The position numbers were made by a program, and so were the translations under genes. Positions 22,037 through 33,489 of a stretch of 64,000 bases of DNA are shown in pieces (the stretch's first letter is position 1; the number at the start of each line of letters is the position of its first letter). The notes under the pieces are model-generated. The model searched no databases. It was not told the origin of the DNA and saw nothing but the letters and a program-made list of their open reading frames with translations. Source of the DNA: Mastigamoeba balamuthi (lineage: Eukaryota > Evosea > Mastigamoebida > Mastigamoebidae); contig CACRSC010001923.1 of assembly GCA_902651635.1 (NCBI GenBank), positions 950,195 through 1,014,194 of the forward strand, read 5' to 3'.

Positions 22037-25000
22037 ATGGAACGATCCGCCGTCCAGTGCGCAGTGTTCTTCGCCAACCCCGCGGACAAGCGTGACATCC
22101 CGCTGCACGACCGCGATGGCGCCGGCAAGGTGCTGGTGCCCACCGTGGAAAAGGAGTTTGATGCGCGCCGAGTGTGGTTGGTGATCGACCCGGGGAAGAA
22201 AATGCTCCTCGAGGCTGACAAGGACGGCTACTCGTTCGTCGCCTTCCGCCCCAACGAGGAGGTCCAGATCGTCATCGACCCCGTGGCCCCGCTGTGTGCG
22301 TACCCTCGTCCCCTGGTTTTCCCGCCATCCACCGGCCTCGCCCTGCATACGAACTGTAAAGCAGGAATTACCCGGCAATTCCACTCAAAGTTTGCACACA
22401 ATTAACTCTTGCATTCCGAATAGTGGGGGCTCCCGGCGGGGCAAATGCTGCTGGACAAGGTTTGCCACCTGTTTGCAATTCACCCCAGACCATTGAAGAG
22501 CCTGCTCCAGCGTCGAGACCCCTGACAACAGTCTACAGCCCGCTGTCGCCTACCCCAAACCCGAGTGAGCCACTCCTTGTGCCCCTGTCTCGATTCAATT
22601 GACAGTCACTCGATAGACAACCCCCACAACTTGGCAATTCTTGCTCAGGCCGGCTGCATGTTCAAGCTGGCCGAGTCCAGCCGCATAAATCCTTCGTGTG
22701 CGGCAATGTACTGCAGCGTTCTCGAGAAGGCCAAGGGGCCCTGGGGCTCGCCTTTACTTCAGCAGTTCGGAAATTTCGTGATAAACAGCCGTGTCGACAG
22801 CTACGCCTCCAAGTACGCTACCTTCCACCTAGGATCGCAGAACAGCATCGGCCCCGCGCAAGGCCCACCAGTGGTGGTGGCCAAGGTCGCCAGGGACTTT
22901 TCGCATAACAGCACCATCGTCCACGAGCACAGCGTGATCCGCTGTATCTGCGCAGCCTCTGGGGGCTGTGCAGCGCTGCCCTGGGTTGCGCCAACAACGT
23001 TCCTGATGGACGACCGTCAATTCCTCATCGAGCGCAAGTACGCAACTGACCTCGAGCGTGAGGTGCGGGTTCACGGTCCCATGCCCTGGCCCAAGACTGC
23101 GCGCTGCATGACTGCCCTGCTCGCTGCTGTCGAGGCCGCAGACATTGCGGGGTTCCACCACCTCGACATCAACCCAGCCAACATTTTCCTGGACGACGAG
23201 ACCGACGAGTGCGTGCTCGCTGACTGGGGCGGTGCCAGACCCGACCGGTTCCCGGGCGTACCCTGGACTACGCGGCAGTACACACTTCTGGATGACACGG
23301 CTTGCTCGGGCCTCTCGGTCGACCTCACTGCGGCGGCGACAACGCTCTACCACCTGGTCACGGGGAAGGTCCCTCAGTTTCACAGAGTCTCGGAGCTCGA
23401 GGTCTTCGTGGCCAACGGGTGCCGCCCCGTTGTTGGGATGGAATTGTGCTGCTGTGCTCTCGAGAGCCCCAGAGCCAAGTTGCTGATGAGGATGATTATC
23501 GATGCACGGAGGAGCTGTGGGTCGCTGGGAAATGCGTTCGTGGCGCTAGCTGGAGACATAGATGAGGGAGTGGTGGCCCAGCTGAGGTGCCGTGCTGTAG
23601 TGACAGGCATTTCCCTTCTCTGCCACCCGCAGGAGCTCTATGGCCAGTTTGTCGCATCGGGACACCTCTCCAGGCAGAGGCTGATGGCACTGTCTCAGGA
23701 TCTGGTGCAGGGAAGAACTGTGGTCATAGAGGGGCTCGTTCCGCGACTGGTCCGGGCGTCCACTGTTCAGATCCCCCTGCTCGACCGGCGGTTCGACGAG
23801 CTGAAGGCATCCCGCCCGTTTCACGAGTACCGAGCTTTTCACTGCCACTGGTCTTCCCTGGACGACAGCTCTCTGTGCCCTCTGTGCTCCCGTCTGCTGC
23901 CGCGGGTGTACACAGAGGGCGAGACCCCTGCTCCTCCGGTGCGCAGACCGTTGTATTCAAGCTTGAGCCGTTTTCTCAATGAGCCCCTGCAGGTGAACCT
24001 CAACTCGGCAGACGTTACCGTACAGGGGGTGCTCTGCCTCGAAGACATTCTACTCCTCCTCGGTCCCACAAGCGTGGGTGAGGTACGCATGCAGATGGAC
24101 CAATTCTTGTCTGATCTGAGAGTGCCCATTTGCAGGGCCTGCACATTCCCGACGTTGTGGTCCTGCGTTATCTGTCTGATTCCAGCGGACCTGAGCCTGT
24201 GTCTGGAAGCCTGGTGCCCCTGCCGCTGCGTTATGTCACTCCCACGCATCTGGCGGTGTTCTGCGTGGGCCGGTCGTGCGTGTACGACCAGCTGTTCACC
24301 CAGGAGTTCCGGCCCGTCCACCTCTCTAATGACGTGTTTGCCGGGATGACTCTCTCACTCCAGAGGATGGGTGACGTCGCACTCAAGGTGACGCTGAGTG
24401 GTGGAGAAGATGCCAGCAGTGTCACTGTGGCATGGCAGAACACAAAGCGCTGGACTGTGGGGCTGCACCTCCTGGTCGCACCGGGGAGGCCCTCCGAGGG
24501 GACGCTTACGCAGGAGAGCCAGTTTTCCGTCCGCATTGACATTCAGCCTCGGGGCATCTGCGATGTCCAGCTGATGGCCCAGGCATTTGTTGCCGTCTCT
24601 AATGCAACGATCGGACCACACGTCATTCTCTGCTCGGGTCACACGACTACGTTCTGCGAGGTCCCTTCAGCGATCCCGAGGAAGTTTGCTCAGACCTTCG
24701 ACCCCTCGTTGCTTGAGCTCGCTGCTGGGCAGCAACCCCTCGGGAGGGGATCATTTGGCACCGTACTCCGGGGCCTGTACTGCAGCTCACGTGGGCACTG
24801 GAGCCCAGCTGCAGTAAAGCTGATCACAAGTGGGTCTTCCGCTGATGCGGCACTCGTTTCCGAAGCAGAGCTGTGGGCAGGCTTAGGCCAGCACGAAAAC
24901 GTCGTCCACCTCCTCGCATTTACCAAGTGGAGAACACAAACTGTGTTCGCGTCAGAGCCGTGCAACTACGGCACGCTACAGGGCATCATGGGGAAGGAGT

Positions 25001-25876
25001 TCCCTGATCCTGTGTGCCTCAAGTTGCTCTGTGACACAGCCAAGGGCATTGAGCACATGCACTCCCACAGCGTGCTGCACGGTGACATAAAGCCGGAGAA
25101 CGTCCTGGTACGCACCATCATTGTTGTAATCTGTGAACCAAGCCTGTATGGTTTACTGCCTGGTCTTCCTCGTGCAGATAACACGGGAGTCGGATGGTGC
25201 GCTCACGGCAAAGGTGTGTGACTTCGGGGAATCGATGCTGCTTCCACCCGGGACAAGCCAGGTCCTTTGCCACGAGCCCAAGGGAACGTGGTACTTCACA
25301 GCACCAGAGTGCTTCGACAAGGAGCACGTGTACTCGAAGGTCCGGCCTTTCTCTCTGCTATTGGCAGGCCTGTGATGCATACACTGATACTCCCCCCATT
25401 GTCAGGCATCAGACGTGTACAGCCTTGCGCTCACCATTCACTGTGTGATACAACACACTTCGGCACCTGCCACCTACGACCCCTACAACCCAGACCACGG
25501 ACTTCTCGGAGGAAGGGTTATCTGAACATCTTCACCATACTGTGGTGTTATGTCTGCTGACCTTTTTTTTGTGTGCAATTCTCAGAGGCCAGAATGGAAA
25601 ATTCCCGTCCCAGAGCAGCTGCGGGTGCTAGTCGAGGAGTGCTGGAATAAGGAGGTATCACGGCGCTGGAGGGCCTCTGATGTCGTCAGGGTACTGGGAG
25701 AGGTTGGCAGAGCCCTGTGCCTCGAATGGCCTGAAATCGTGTTCCCCTCAACCCCGTGGGTGGCACCACACAGTGGCCTGCTCCACTCGACAACGATCCC
25801 CTCGTCCTCGGGATCTGGCAGCGAGAAGCCGCGGAGCCTGCAGAGAGCCCAGCCGGGAGAGGAAGGTGCTCGCTAG
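22037..25876 (+). CDS. Protein with N-terminal pseudokinase and C-terminal active-looking kinase domain
   Basis: Proposed start 22037. Exons run to about 22288, then from about 22424 into the pseudokinase exon near 22651; later introns are 24090-24135, about 25107-25177, 25341-25407 and 25519-25586. The first kinase-like domain has VVVAK (lysine near 22883) and HLDINPANIF (HxD loop kept), but the DFG triplet reads DWG at about 23222, and no glycine loop is seen. A linker of about 200 residues of unknown fold follows. The second domain has LGRGSFGTVLRG (24736-24771), AAVKL, LHGDIKPENVL, CDFGES, YFTAPECF and SDVYSLALTI, with every catalytic residue present. It resembles the tyrosine-kinase-like group (LVEECWNKEVSRRW near the end). 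The arrangement recalls JAK-type regulation by a pseudokinase, which is inference. No membrane segment or signal peptide is visible. Confidence 0.7.
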
Positions 25877-26041
25877 GCAGCCCATGATGGAGGAGTTGCA
25901 TGCACTGGGCGCAGCAGTATTGCAATGATAATGGGGTGAAGCGCAATTGACTCACAGGCCTCTGCTGAACATACAGAACTAGTTCTCATGGTTTCACCAC
26001 CCTGTTTTCGGACTGCGCTGCACAATTGAGCTGTAGGGCTC

Positions 26042-26400
26042 ATGGCTTGGTCTGCTGCGTGTCCGTGTCGTGAGAGGCTTTAGCTTCGGCACGAGATGGC
26101 AGTACTTCTGCATTATGACCTTGCGCGCATTCCCGTGAGCCTTCTTCCTTGCACCCCACTTGGCCGCTTATTCGTGCCCCGAGGGTTTCTCACCGTCACA
26201 GTCCCCGGTAGTGGCCTGCTTGTTCAGCGAGTACGCACTGAGTAGCTTCGAGCTCCCGGATTAGCTTCTTGCTCCTTCGCGGTGCAGGAAGACACAGGCG
26301 TTTAGTACCGCACGCCACCGAGGTTGATGCCGACGTGGCACAGATACTCCTTGACAATGCTGCACCCTAGCAGCATGGGTTGACTCTTGAGTAGATAGAA
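26042..26400 (-). pseudogene. Decayed copy of the 3' end of the SDR-ACBP gene
   Basis: This stretch aligns by eye with 26620-26990, the last exon of the next gene, including its acyl-CoA-binding part (shared blocks GGCAGTACT, CCCGAGGG, CAGTCCCCGG, GTGGCCTGCTTGT, CGACGTGGC). Many substitutions and small indels destroy the frame. It is a partial tandem duplicate. The bases 25877-26041 and 26401-26600 around it hold nothing I can identify. Confidence 0.75.
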
Positions 26401-26600
26401 CCCGAGACCAATTTTTGAAGCAATCCAGCAGTGAGTGGAGTGCATCGCAGAGGAGCTGCAGGTGCTTGCTCTAATTAATGGGGGTGTGAAGACACTGGCC
26501 CGGCAGCCTGGGAAACTGGGCCGCCGACAGCGCTCGTTCTCTCACAGGTTTCACCTCTCTGGGTTCGCACTGCCAAATGGGGTTGCTTGCATTTATGCTG

Positions 26601-28075
26601 TCAGGGCTCAACAGTGGATGGCTTGGGCTGCTGAATGTCGTGGGAGCCTTTGGCAAGTCCGTACTTGGACTTGAGCGACTGCACGAGCTGGCAGTACTCC
26701 CGCATAGCGTCCTCGCCCGACATGCCCGAGAGCTTCTTCCACGCGCCCCATTTGGCCGCTGGCGCGTGACCCGAGGGCTTCTCGCCGTCGCAGTCCCCGG
26801 CGGTGGCCTGCTTGTACAGCGAGTACGCACCGAGCAGCTCCGAGTTGCCGGGCTTCTTGCTCAGCTTCTTGATCTCCTCGGTGGCGCACGCGAACTCGGG
26901 CGTCCAGTGCTGCACGCCGTCGAGGTAGACGTCGACGTGGCGCAGGAACTCCTCGACGATGCTGCACCCCGGCGGCACCACGACGGGCCCCACGGGGCCG
27001 AGCTCAATGCTGTCGACGAGCTTCCGGACCTCTTCGGGCACGAGGCTCTCGTCGCGCTGGTACCCCTCGACCCGGAACACGTTGCGCCCACGCGAGTCCT
27101 CGAGCTCGCGGGCCCGGCGGATGTCCTCGGACGTGATGACGGGCTCCTGTATCGTGCGCAGGTAGTCGACGGGCTGCGGGCGCAGCATGTTCTGGACCAT
27201 CGTCATGGCCAGCGCGTCGGACGTGATGAACCCCATGCGGATGCCGTCGGGCACCTCGCCCCCCTTGAGCGTCTCGCGGGCCAGGGCCAGCGTCACGTAG
27301 TTCTCCGGGCACCTGCCGACGCCCGTCTGGCCCAGCACGAAGGGCAGGTCGTAGTAGACGAGCCTCAGCCCGCTGCTCTCCTTCTTCTGCGCGAGCACTC
27401 TGTGCGCCAGCGCCTTGAAGCTCGCGTACCCCCCGCGCCACAGGTCCACTCCGCTCTCGCCCCCGCCCTCGCGGGGCACGGGGGAGGGCCCCCCAGCGTC
27501 GGAGTCGGGCGCGAGGTGGCGGATGATGCTGCCGGGGTAGTGCAGGCGGATGCGGCGGCGGGCGCAGAGGTCCGCGAGGCGCTGCGTGACGGGCAGCCAC
27601 TGGCGCTCCATCTCCGCCGCCGTCGACAGGTAGTGCACCGTCAGGGCGAAGTCGAAGACGTCCGTGACGCCCCCGGGCACCAGCGAGTCGAGCGCGTCCT
27701 TCTGCACGTCGCCGCAGACGAACCTGCGCGGGGGGGGCGGGGGCGGGGGGGGTCGCGGATTCAATTGACGTCCAATTCGGACGAAAATCCATAAATAGCG
27801 CTCGCTCGACGCAACTTGCACTTGGCGAGGTCGCGGTCCGACAGCCCCGGGGCCCCGTAGTGCCGCAGCGTCTCGAGGAAGCGCTTGGCGGCCGCGGCCG
27901 GGCTGGCCGAGCGCGAGACGAGGTAGACGGGGCCCCGCACTGTGCGGGCGAGCTCAGCAGAGACGAAGCAGCCAGTGAACGACGAGCACGCGAGGACCAG
28001 CGGCACCCGCTCGGCCCCCTGCGGCTCGGGCCCGTCCGACGGCGCCACCGCGGTCACTGAGGCCCCGCAGCCCAT
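26601..28075 (-). CDS. Extended SDR (thioester-reductase-like) fused to acyl-CoA-binding domain
   Basis: Two exons, 28075-27822 and 27723-26601, around a 98-nt intron with a long C tract before its CAG. The N-terminal two thirds look like an extended short-chain dehydrogenase of the thioester-reductase/fatty-acyl-reductase kind: a beta-alpha start (VPLVLACSSFTG), FVCGDVQKD (the GDl acidic block), YASFKALAHRVL (the YxxxK active pair) and LVYYDLPFVLGQTG. The glycine-rich NAD(P) loop is weak, with only one of its usual glycines visible. The last 85 residues are an acyl-CoA-binding protein domain: FACATEEIKKLSKKPGN, YSLYKQATAGDCDGEKP, AAKWGAWKKLSGMSGEDAM and CQLVQSLKSKYG carry the family's Tyr, Lys and Trp positions. 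The protein probably acts on acyl-CoA or a related thioester held by its own binding domain; that link is inference. It is divergent from the RhoGAP gene. Confidence 0.75.
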
Positions 28076-28713
28076 CCCGCAAAAATGGAAACCGTAAGAG
28101 ACGAAAATAGCAGCATAGATATTCCCTCAGTGCGGTAAGAAACTTCCAGGGCGCCGGTTCTCAGGAACCCTGACCGCCTGGGCGCACTCGGGCCGTGCAA
28201 TATCTCTCACAAGGTACGCCGCCCGGGGGGGGAGGATGTGAGAGACGGAGGTCAGAACCGTCATGGATCCTGCCAGAAATATCGTCGCGATCACAGGGAC
28301 CTGACCAAATTGCACACGGCGAAGGGGCCGAGATAGGGCGAACGCCTTGGTTCTCGCCACGGGATCCGAGAGGGGGCCCCTTCTCCGGCAGAAAACCCTG
28401 AAAACCCGACGTCGATCTGAGAAGAACAGAAATATCAAGAACATAACAAAGCCCGGCACTCGCACCCCCACCCCGTCCCCACAACCCCCCTGCCACCAAC
28501 ACAGCAAGCGGGCCTCTGCGAGCAGGTGCTCGTTTGCCAGCAGTTGCTCCCCCCGGCACCCGCCGAGAACCGGTCCGTTGGCTCCACACACCACCAGATC
28601 AGGGGGGTTTTCCAGATTCGCGCTGCTCTCCTCCGCAAAAAACCGCACCCGCCTCTCCACCTGTTCTCCGGCGCTAACACCGCGAAGCGCCCGGTTTTTC
28701 CAGCACCCCGGCC
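28076..28713. promoter_or_regulatory. Shared 5' region of divergent SDR-ACBP and RhoGAP genes
   Basis: About 640 bases between two divergent start codons. A short AT-rich element with GATATTCCCTCAG (28117-28129) resembles sequence upstream of the kinase-like gene (ATATCCCTCAG, about 5101-5111). Long ORFs on the minus strand here are composition artefacts. No core promoter can be assigned. Confidence 0.35.
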
Positions 28714-31700
28714 ATGGCGCAGTGGGACAGCGACGACGCGGGGCCGCCCGCGTGGTCCACGACCCCGTCGGCCGCCGCTGCCCCCGCGTCGCCCGCCGAC
28801 TCGCGCCGCGAGCTGTTCCGCCGCGTGCACCGCAGCAAAAGCGTCGGCGCCAACGCCGCCCCCGACCGCCACGGTGCGCCCGCAGCCCTCCCGCGCCGAA
28901 TCGCGCGCCGAACGCGTCCATACGCGCTGCGCCCGCGCGGTGCCCGCGCTTTTCCACAGCACTGACGGCACAGCCGCGTTTTTCCGCGTGTCTTTCCAAC
29001 GGTCGCCGTTCCCAACGCGCCGCCGCGGTCCTCCTCCTCCTCGCCATCGCCAGGCGGCAAGCACGCGACGATGGGCACGGTGGCGGCGCGGCCGCACTCG
29101 CCGCCGGGCGGCAAGGGCAGCGGGGCGGGGGCGTTTCTCAAGTCGCTGGTGCACGCGGGGCACAGGCGGCGGCCCACGGAGCTCTCGTCGTCGTCGGGCA
29201 GCGCCCTGTCGCCGCCGCCGTCGCCGCAGTGCCGCGGGGCCGACCCCCCGGCGGCGTCCCGGGCGCCCCCGCACCCCTCCTCGCCGCCCTGCGAGCGCGG
29301 GGTCCAGACGTCGCGTGCGTCGCTGCCAACTGGGCCGCCCAGCGCCCCAGCGCGCGCTGTTCGCGAACCGACTGACGTGGCGCTCGTGTCGCGTGCGCGC
29401 GTGTGCGTGCGCAGTGCCGGACAGGTCGGAGGTGGCGACGAGGCTCAGCAGGAACCTGGACAGGCGGCCGTCGCAGGAGTTCCTCACGGACCACGGGATC
29501 CTCCGCAGTGAGACGCCTCCTTCCTCTGCCCCCTCCACTCGCTCTGCTTCTGTATCTGCCTTCTCTGCCTTCTCTGCGTTCTCTTCTTTCTCCGCTCCTC
29601 TCTCTTTCCCTGCCGTCTCCTTTGCCTCTCTTCCGTTCTGCTCGCTGGTTCTCTTCTGTCTGTTCTTCGCTCTCTGCCCCTCTTCTCGTTCTGTCCACCG
29701 CCCCACCCACCCACCCCCTGTCTCTCCGCGCCATGCCACTGGGCGGTGCGCTCGCACTGACGACGCGGGCCTCCTCCCATGCAGCAGCCAAGGTCAGCCC
29801 GCTGCTCGCGGCCAAGAAGGTGCTGCTGGAAGCCGCCAAAGCCGTGCGACCGCCGACTGCCCTCTTTGTCTGCTTTTCTCTGCTCTTCTCTTCCATTCCG
29901 TTTCCCCTGCGAGCTCTCGACGGGCAACACTTGTCGCCCTCGCCCCTCCCTCGGAGCCCGCGGGACCCACCGCCCCCTCCCCTGGCAGCTCAATGCCCGC
30001 CCCCCGCCCCTCTCCTCTCGCCTCGCGGGGCGCTGCAGAAGGACCAGATGAAGCTCAACATGATGACGTTCCGCAAGACCCGCGAGACGCCGCTGCCCGC
30101 TGACGGCTGCGTCGACGACGCCGGCGTGCAGGCGGCCAAGCGCAACGCCGCCGTGACGGACACGCTGCGGCGGCGCGCGCGGCCGCTGTTCGGGCTGAGC
30201 GTGCGCGAGCTGCGTGCGCTGTACCCCGACATGCGGGGCGGCGTCCCCGACGCGCTGTGGGCCTGCAGGGAGCGCGTGCTCTGCGAGCTCGAGGCCGAGG
30301 GCATCTTCCGCGTGCCCGGCTGCTTCTCGAGGGTCCAGGCGCTGCGCGACGACGTCGAGGAGGCGCGCGTGATCGACTGGCCCGAGCAGGACGTGCACGT
30401 GGTGTGCTCGCTCATCGGGTACTTCTTCCGCTCGCTGCCCGACCCGCTGGTGCCCGAGCCCGTCTACGACGAGCTCGTGGGCCTCGGCCGCCGTTTCGAC
30501 GAGACGCCCGGCTGCCCGCAGGCCCGCGCCGCCGTCTCGGGCGCCTGCGCCAAGATCCCCGCGCACAGCCTCGCGGTGCTGCGCTGGTTCCTGCTGCTCC
30601 TGCGCGACGTCGTCTCGCAGGCCGAGCTCAACCGCATGCACCTCGACAACGTCGGCGTCGTCTTCGGGCCCTCGCTCCTGCGCACCGCCTCCGAGGTCGA
30701 CGCGCTCCGCAACATCCGCGCGCAGAACGCGGCCGTCAAGATGCTCGTCCTGCACGCCGACGCCATCCCCGAGCCCGCGCTCGCCGACGTCGACGCGGCC
30801 CCGCGCCCCGACCCCGAGAAGGTTTCGCTCCAGAGCTTCCTCCCCCGCGCCCGCGTCGCCCTGCCCCCGCCCCCTCCGCCCGCGGACCCCGCGCCCGCCG
30901 CGCCCCCAGTCCCCGCGTGCCCCGCGCCCCCGCGACCACCAGCGGGCGCCGCCGGCTACGAGGGCGACGCGGACGAGGTGGCGCCTGCGCCGCCAGCGCG
31001 CAAGTCGCCGCCCACGAAGCCGCTGCCCAAGCGGCCGGTCGCAGAGCTGGGGCACTCGAGGTCGGCGTCGGGGGCCGACGGCGTGGCGGTGCCGCGGCAG
31101 CCGTGCGCGCTGCCGGCGTCGACGTCGCCGAGCGTGCTGCTCGACAACCTGCAGAGACTGCGCAGGGCCAGCGAGGGCCGCCGCAACCGCCGCAACCACT
31201 CGCTGGGCGAGTCCGACGGCTGCGTGGCCCCCGCCGAGCCCGCGGAGCCCGCAGCGCCCGCTGCCACCCGCGCCCCGGCGGGCCCGATGCACCCCGTCGC
31301 TGTCGTGACGCCGCAGAGGCCCCAGAGGGCTGCCAGGCCGCTGCCCAGCGCGCCGTTGGCGCCCAAGGAGCTCGGGTCGCCGCCGCCTACGCGGCCGCCG
31401 CCCGCGAGGCCCGCGGCCGCCCGGCCGGTGCCGGCGTCGTGGCAGAAGCCCGCGGCGGTGCGCACGCTGGCCAGCGGGGTCAGCGCGCAGTCGTCGATCA
31501 GCCACCAGCGCGCGGGGTCGTCGTCCGCGGCCGTCGTGACGATCGGCGCCTGCAAGAGCTTCGGCGGCGCGACTGCGCACCCGTCGAGCCTGCGCGACGA
31601 GGCGCCGCTGCGGCGGTCGCACCCGGGCGAGGAGCTGTGCGTCGCGCTCTACGACAGCGACGCGTGCTACGAGACGGAGCTGCAGCTGCGGCAGGGCGAG

Positions 31701-31877
31701 ATCGTGGTGCTGCTGGCGCGCGAGGGCGAGTGGTCCAAGGGCTCCAACGAGTCGGGCTGCGTGGGCTACTTCCCCACCAACTACGTCGAGATGCTCGACC
31801 CCTCGTCGCTGTTCCTCAGCATGACGCGCAGGGAGCGCGCGAGGGTCATCAGGGACAAGCTCCTGGTCGAGGACTGA
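28714..31877 (+). CDS. RPEL-RhoGAP-SH3 protein
   Basis: GTPase-activating protein for Rho-family GTPases. Exons are 28714-28868, 29054-29314, 29415-29507, 29784-29843 and 30039-31877; all phases agree. Exon 3 encodes an RPEL-like actin-binding motif (RLSRNLDRRPSQEFLTDHGIL). The RhoGAP domain is at about 30170-30770: GIFRVPGC holds the arginine finger, followed by LIGYFFRSLPDPLVP and LDNVGVVFGPSLLR (the conserved Asn and FGP block). A Pro/Ala-rich linker with PPP and PTKPLPKRP motifs follows. A C-terminal SH3 domain (31639-31800) has ALYDSDACYETELQLRQGE, EWSKGSN and GYFPTNYVEML. G-actin sensing by RPEL coupled to Rho control is a plausible role; this is inference. The gene starts in a region shared with the divergent SDR-ACBP gene. 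Confidence 0.85.
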
Positions 31878-32225
31878 TCGCCCTCTGCCGCACCCCCCCT
31901 CCCTGCCTTCGCTGCTCTCGCACTCACTGTCAGTCCAAGTTGTTGTGTTTAAGCCGTTGGGGGGTTGCTGTGTCTGGGACTCCGCCAGGCGTGTAACCGT
32001 ATCACCGTCGTAAAGGAACAAGCGCCGAACGCCCGGGGAGCCCGTTGATCGCTGCGCCACCGCTCAGATTTGCGTCGAAACTGATATTCTGACGTTTGGA
32101 TACGTCAGAGACCCGGAGAGATCGCACACAACGCACTATTTTGTTGCTTTGCCTTCGTTGCCAAACCAACAAGGAGCAGACCTCCCTCAAACAACCCCTC
32201 CCCCCAAAGACACCCCCGAGCAACG

Positions 32226-32889
32226 ATGGCCACGCGTGCACGTGCGAGCGCTGTCTTCCCCGTCTCGATCGAGAGGGTGTGGGCCATCGTCCGCCACTTT
32301 GACTTCCCCTCGCACCACATCAACGGTACGTCACACACGACCATCCACCCTGCCGCAAAACCGCAGCGCATCGCCGCGTTCCCATCCGCCCTCTACCTTC
32401 CTAGCCGATGATGCGTGCCGGTGCCCTCGCGTTTCTTCGTTTCTCGCCGTGTTCCGCCTTTTGTCCCAAAATTGGCGTTGGGTGACGTGCACGCGCAATC
32501 GTAACAAACAACGAACGATGCCAACGACAACGGCGCAATCGCGCGCAGGGATTTCCGAGTGCCACGTCACCGAGGGGACGGCGACGACGGTGGGGGCGGT
32601 GCGGACGATGAAGTGGCAGAGCGGGGAGACGCGGCGCCACAGGCTGCTGGGCCTGTCGGACCAGTACTACGAGATCAGCTGGGAGCTGGTCGAGTCGCAT
32701 CCCGAGGCCGAGTACAGCGGCTGCATCAGCGTCATCAAGCTCTACCGCATCACCGAGAACGACCAGACGCTCGTCGAGTGGAGCGCCGACTTCAGCGCCG
32801 ACGTGACAGCGCAGGCCGTCAAGTTCGAGACCAAGAGCCTCCAGCAGAACCTCTCGGAGCTCCGCGCCAGCATCGCCAAGGCCAAGTGA
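32226..32889 (+). CDS. Small SRPBCC (Bet v1/polyketide cyclase-like) protein
   Basis: Two exons, 32226-32325 and 32549-32889, joined by a 223-nt intron (donor GTACGT, acceptor CGCGCAG). The product has about 146 residues, the usual size of the helix-grip SRPBCC fold. It starts with SAVFPVSIERVWAIVRHFDF, the typical first strand and helix of polyketide-cyclase/MLP-like proteins, and has RRHRLLGLSDQYYEISWELV and TLVEWSADFSAD as later strands, with a long C-terminal helix. It probably binds a small hydrophobic ligand in the cytosol; the ligand is unknown. The 350 bases between it and the RhoGAP stop contain no gene. Confidence 0.75.
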
Positions 32890-33489
32890 ACCCCCGCGCC
32901 TGCCCTCCCCTGCTTTCCCTGAGCGCGCACGCACCGGCCAAGGCCCGCAGCCCTCGCGCGGAGCCCAGGGCGCAAGAGATCAACCATCGAGTTGTGTGCG
33001 CGCACGCACAGCCCCCCCGGCCTCGCGGTGCCCATAAGAAGCATACAGAGCAGGCACTCCAGGCAGGGCGCGCACCCACGTGGCTGGCATGTGGGCTCGG
33101 CTGCCACCGCCACAGGCACTCGGTTGTTGGGCGGGCCCGTTTGAGAGAAAGCGGTGATAAAAGAGGGCTGCCATCCGGTCTAGCAAGGTCGCGCCAGAAT
33201 GCGCGGTCCGTAGCGAGCGCACACTGCACCTGCCGTTTCGGTTGGGCAGTTTTGAGTGTGCGGCCGGGGCACAGACGAAGAGGTGCGCGGTGAAAAAAGG
33301 AACAGTGAGAGAACAGTGCCGTCCTGCTGCTGGCTGTGCTGCTGCTCCTACGGGTGACTGACGCGGCTCAGCAACGCGCCCTACAGGCGTGCACCGTGAT
33401 GCAGCCAGCATCAGATCACGAGAGACCCGATAAAATAACCACCGCACTGGATTCGCGGCAAACACGTCATACACCGGGGCAACTGCAAC
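32890..33489. other. Spacer with a possible relic signal-peptide exon
   Basis: No supported gene. At 33314-33375 one frame encodes AVLLLAVLLLLRVTDAAQQ, a good signal-peptide core, but without an in-frame ATG. A CTACAG acceptor-like site follows. It may be the decayed first exon of the cysteine-rich ORF downstream. Confidence 0.3.

Noticed and set aside
29484-32060. Minus-strand frame of 858 codons opposite the RhoGAP gene
   Set aside because: Same composition artefact; the plus strand carries clear RhoGAP and SH3 motifs with consistent introns.
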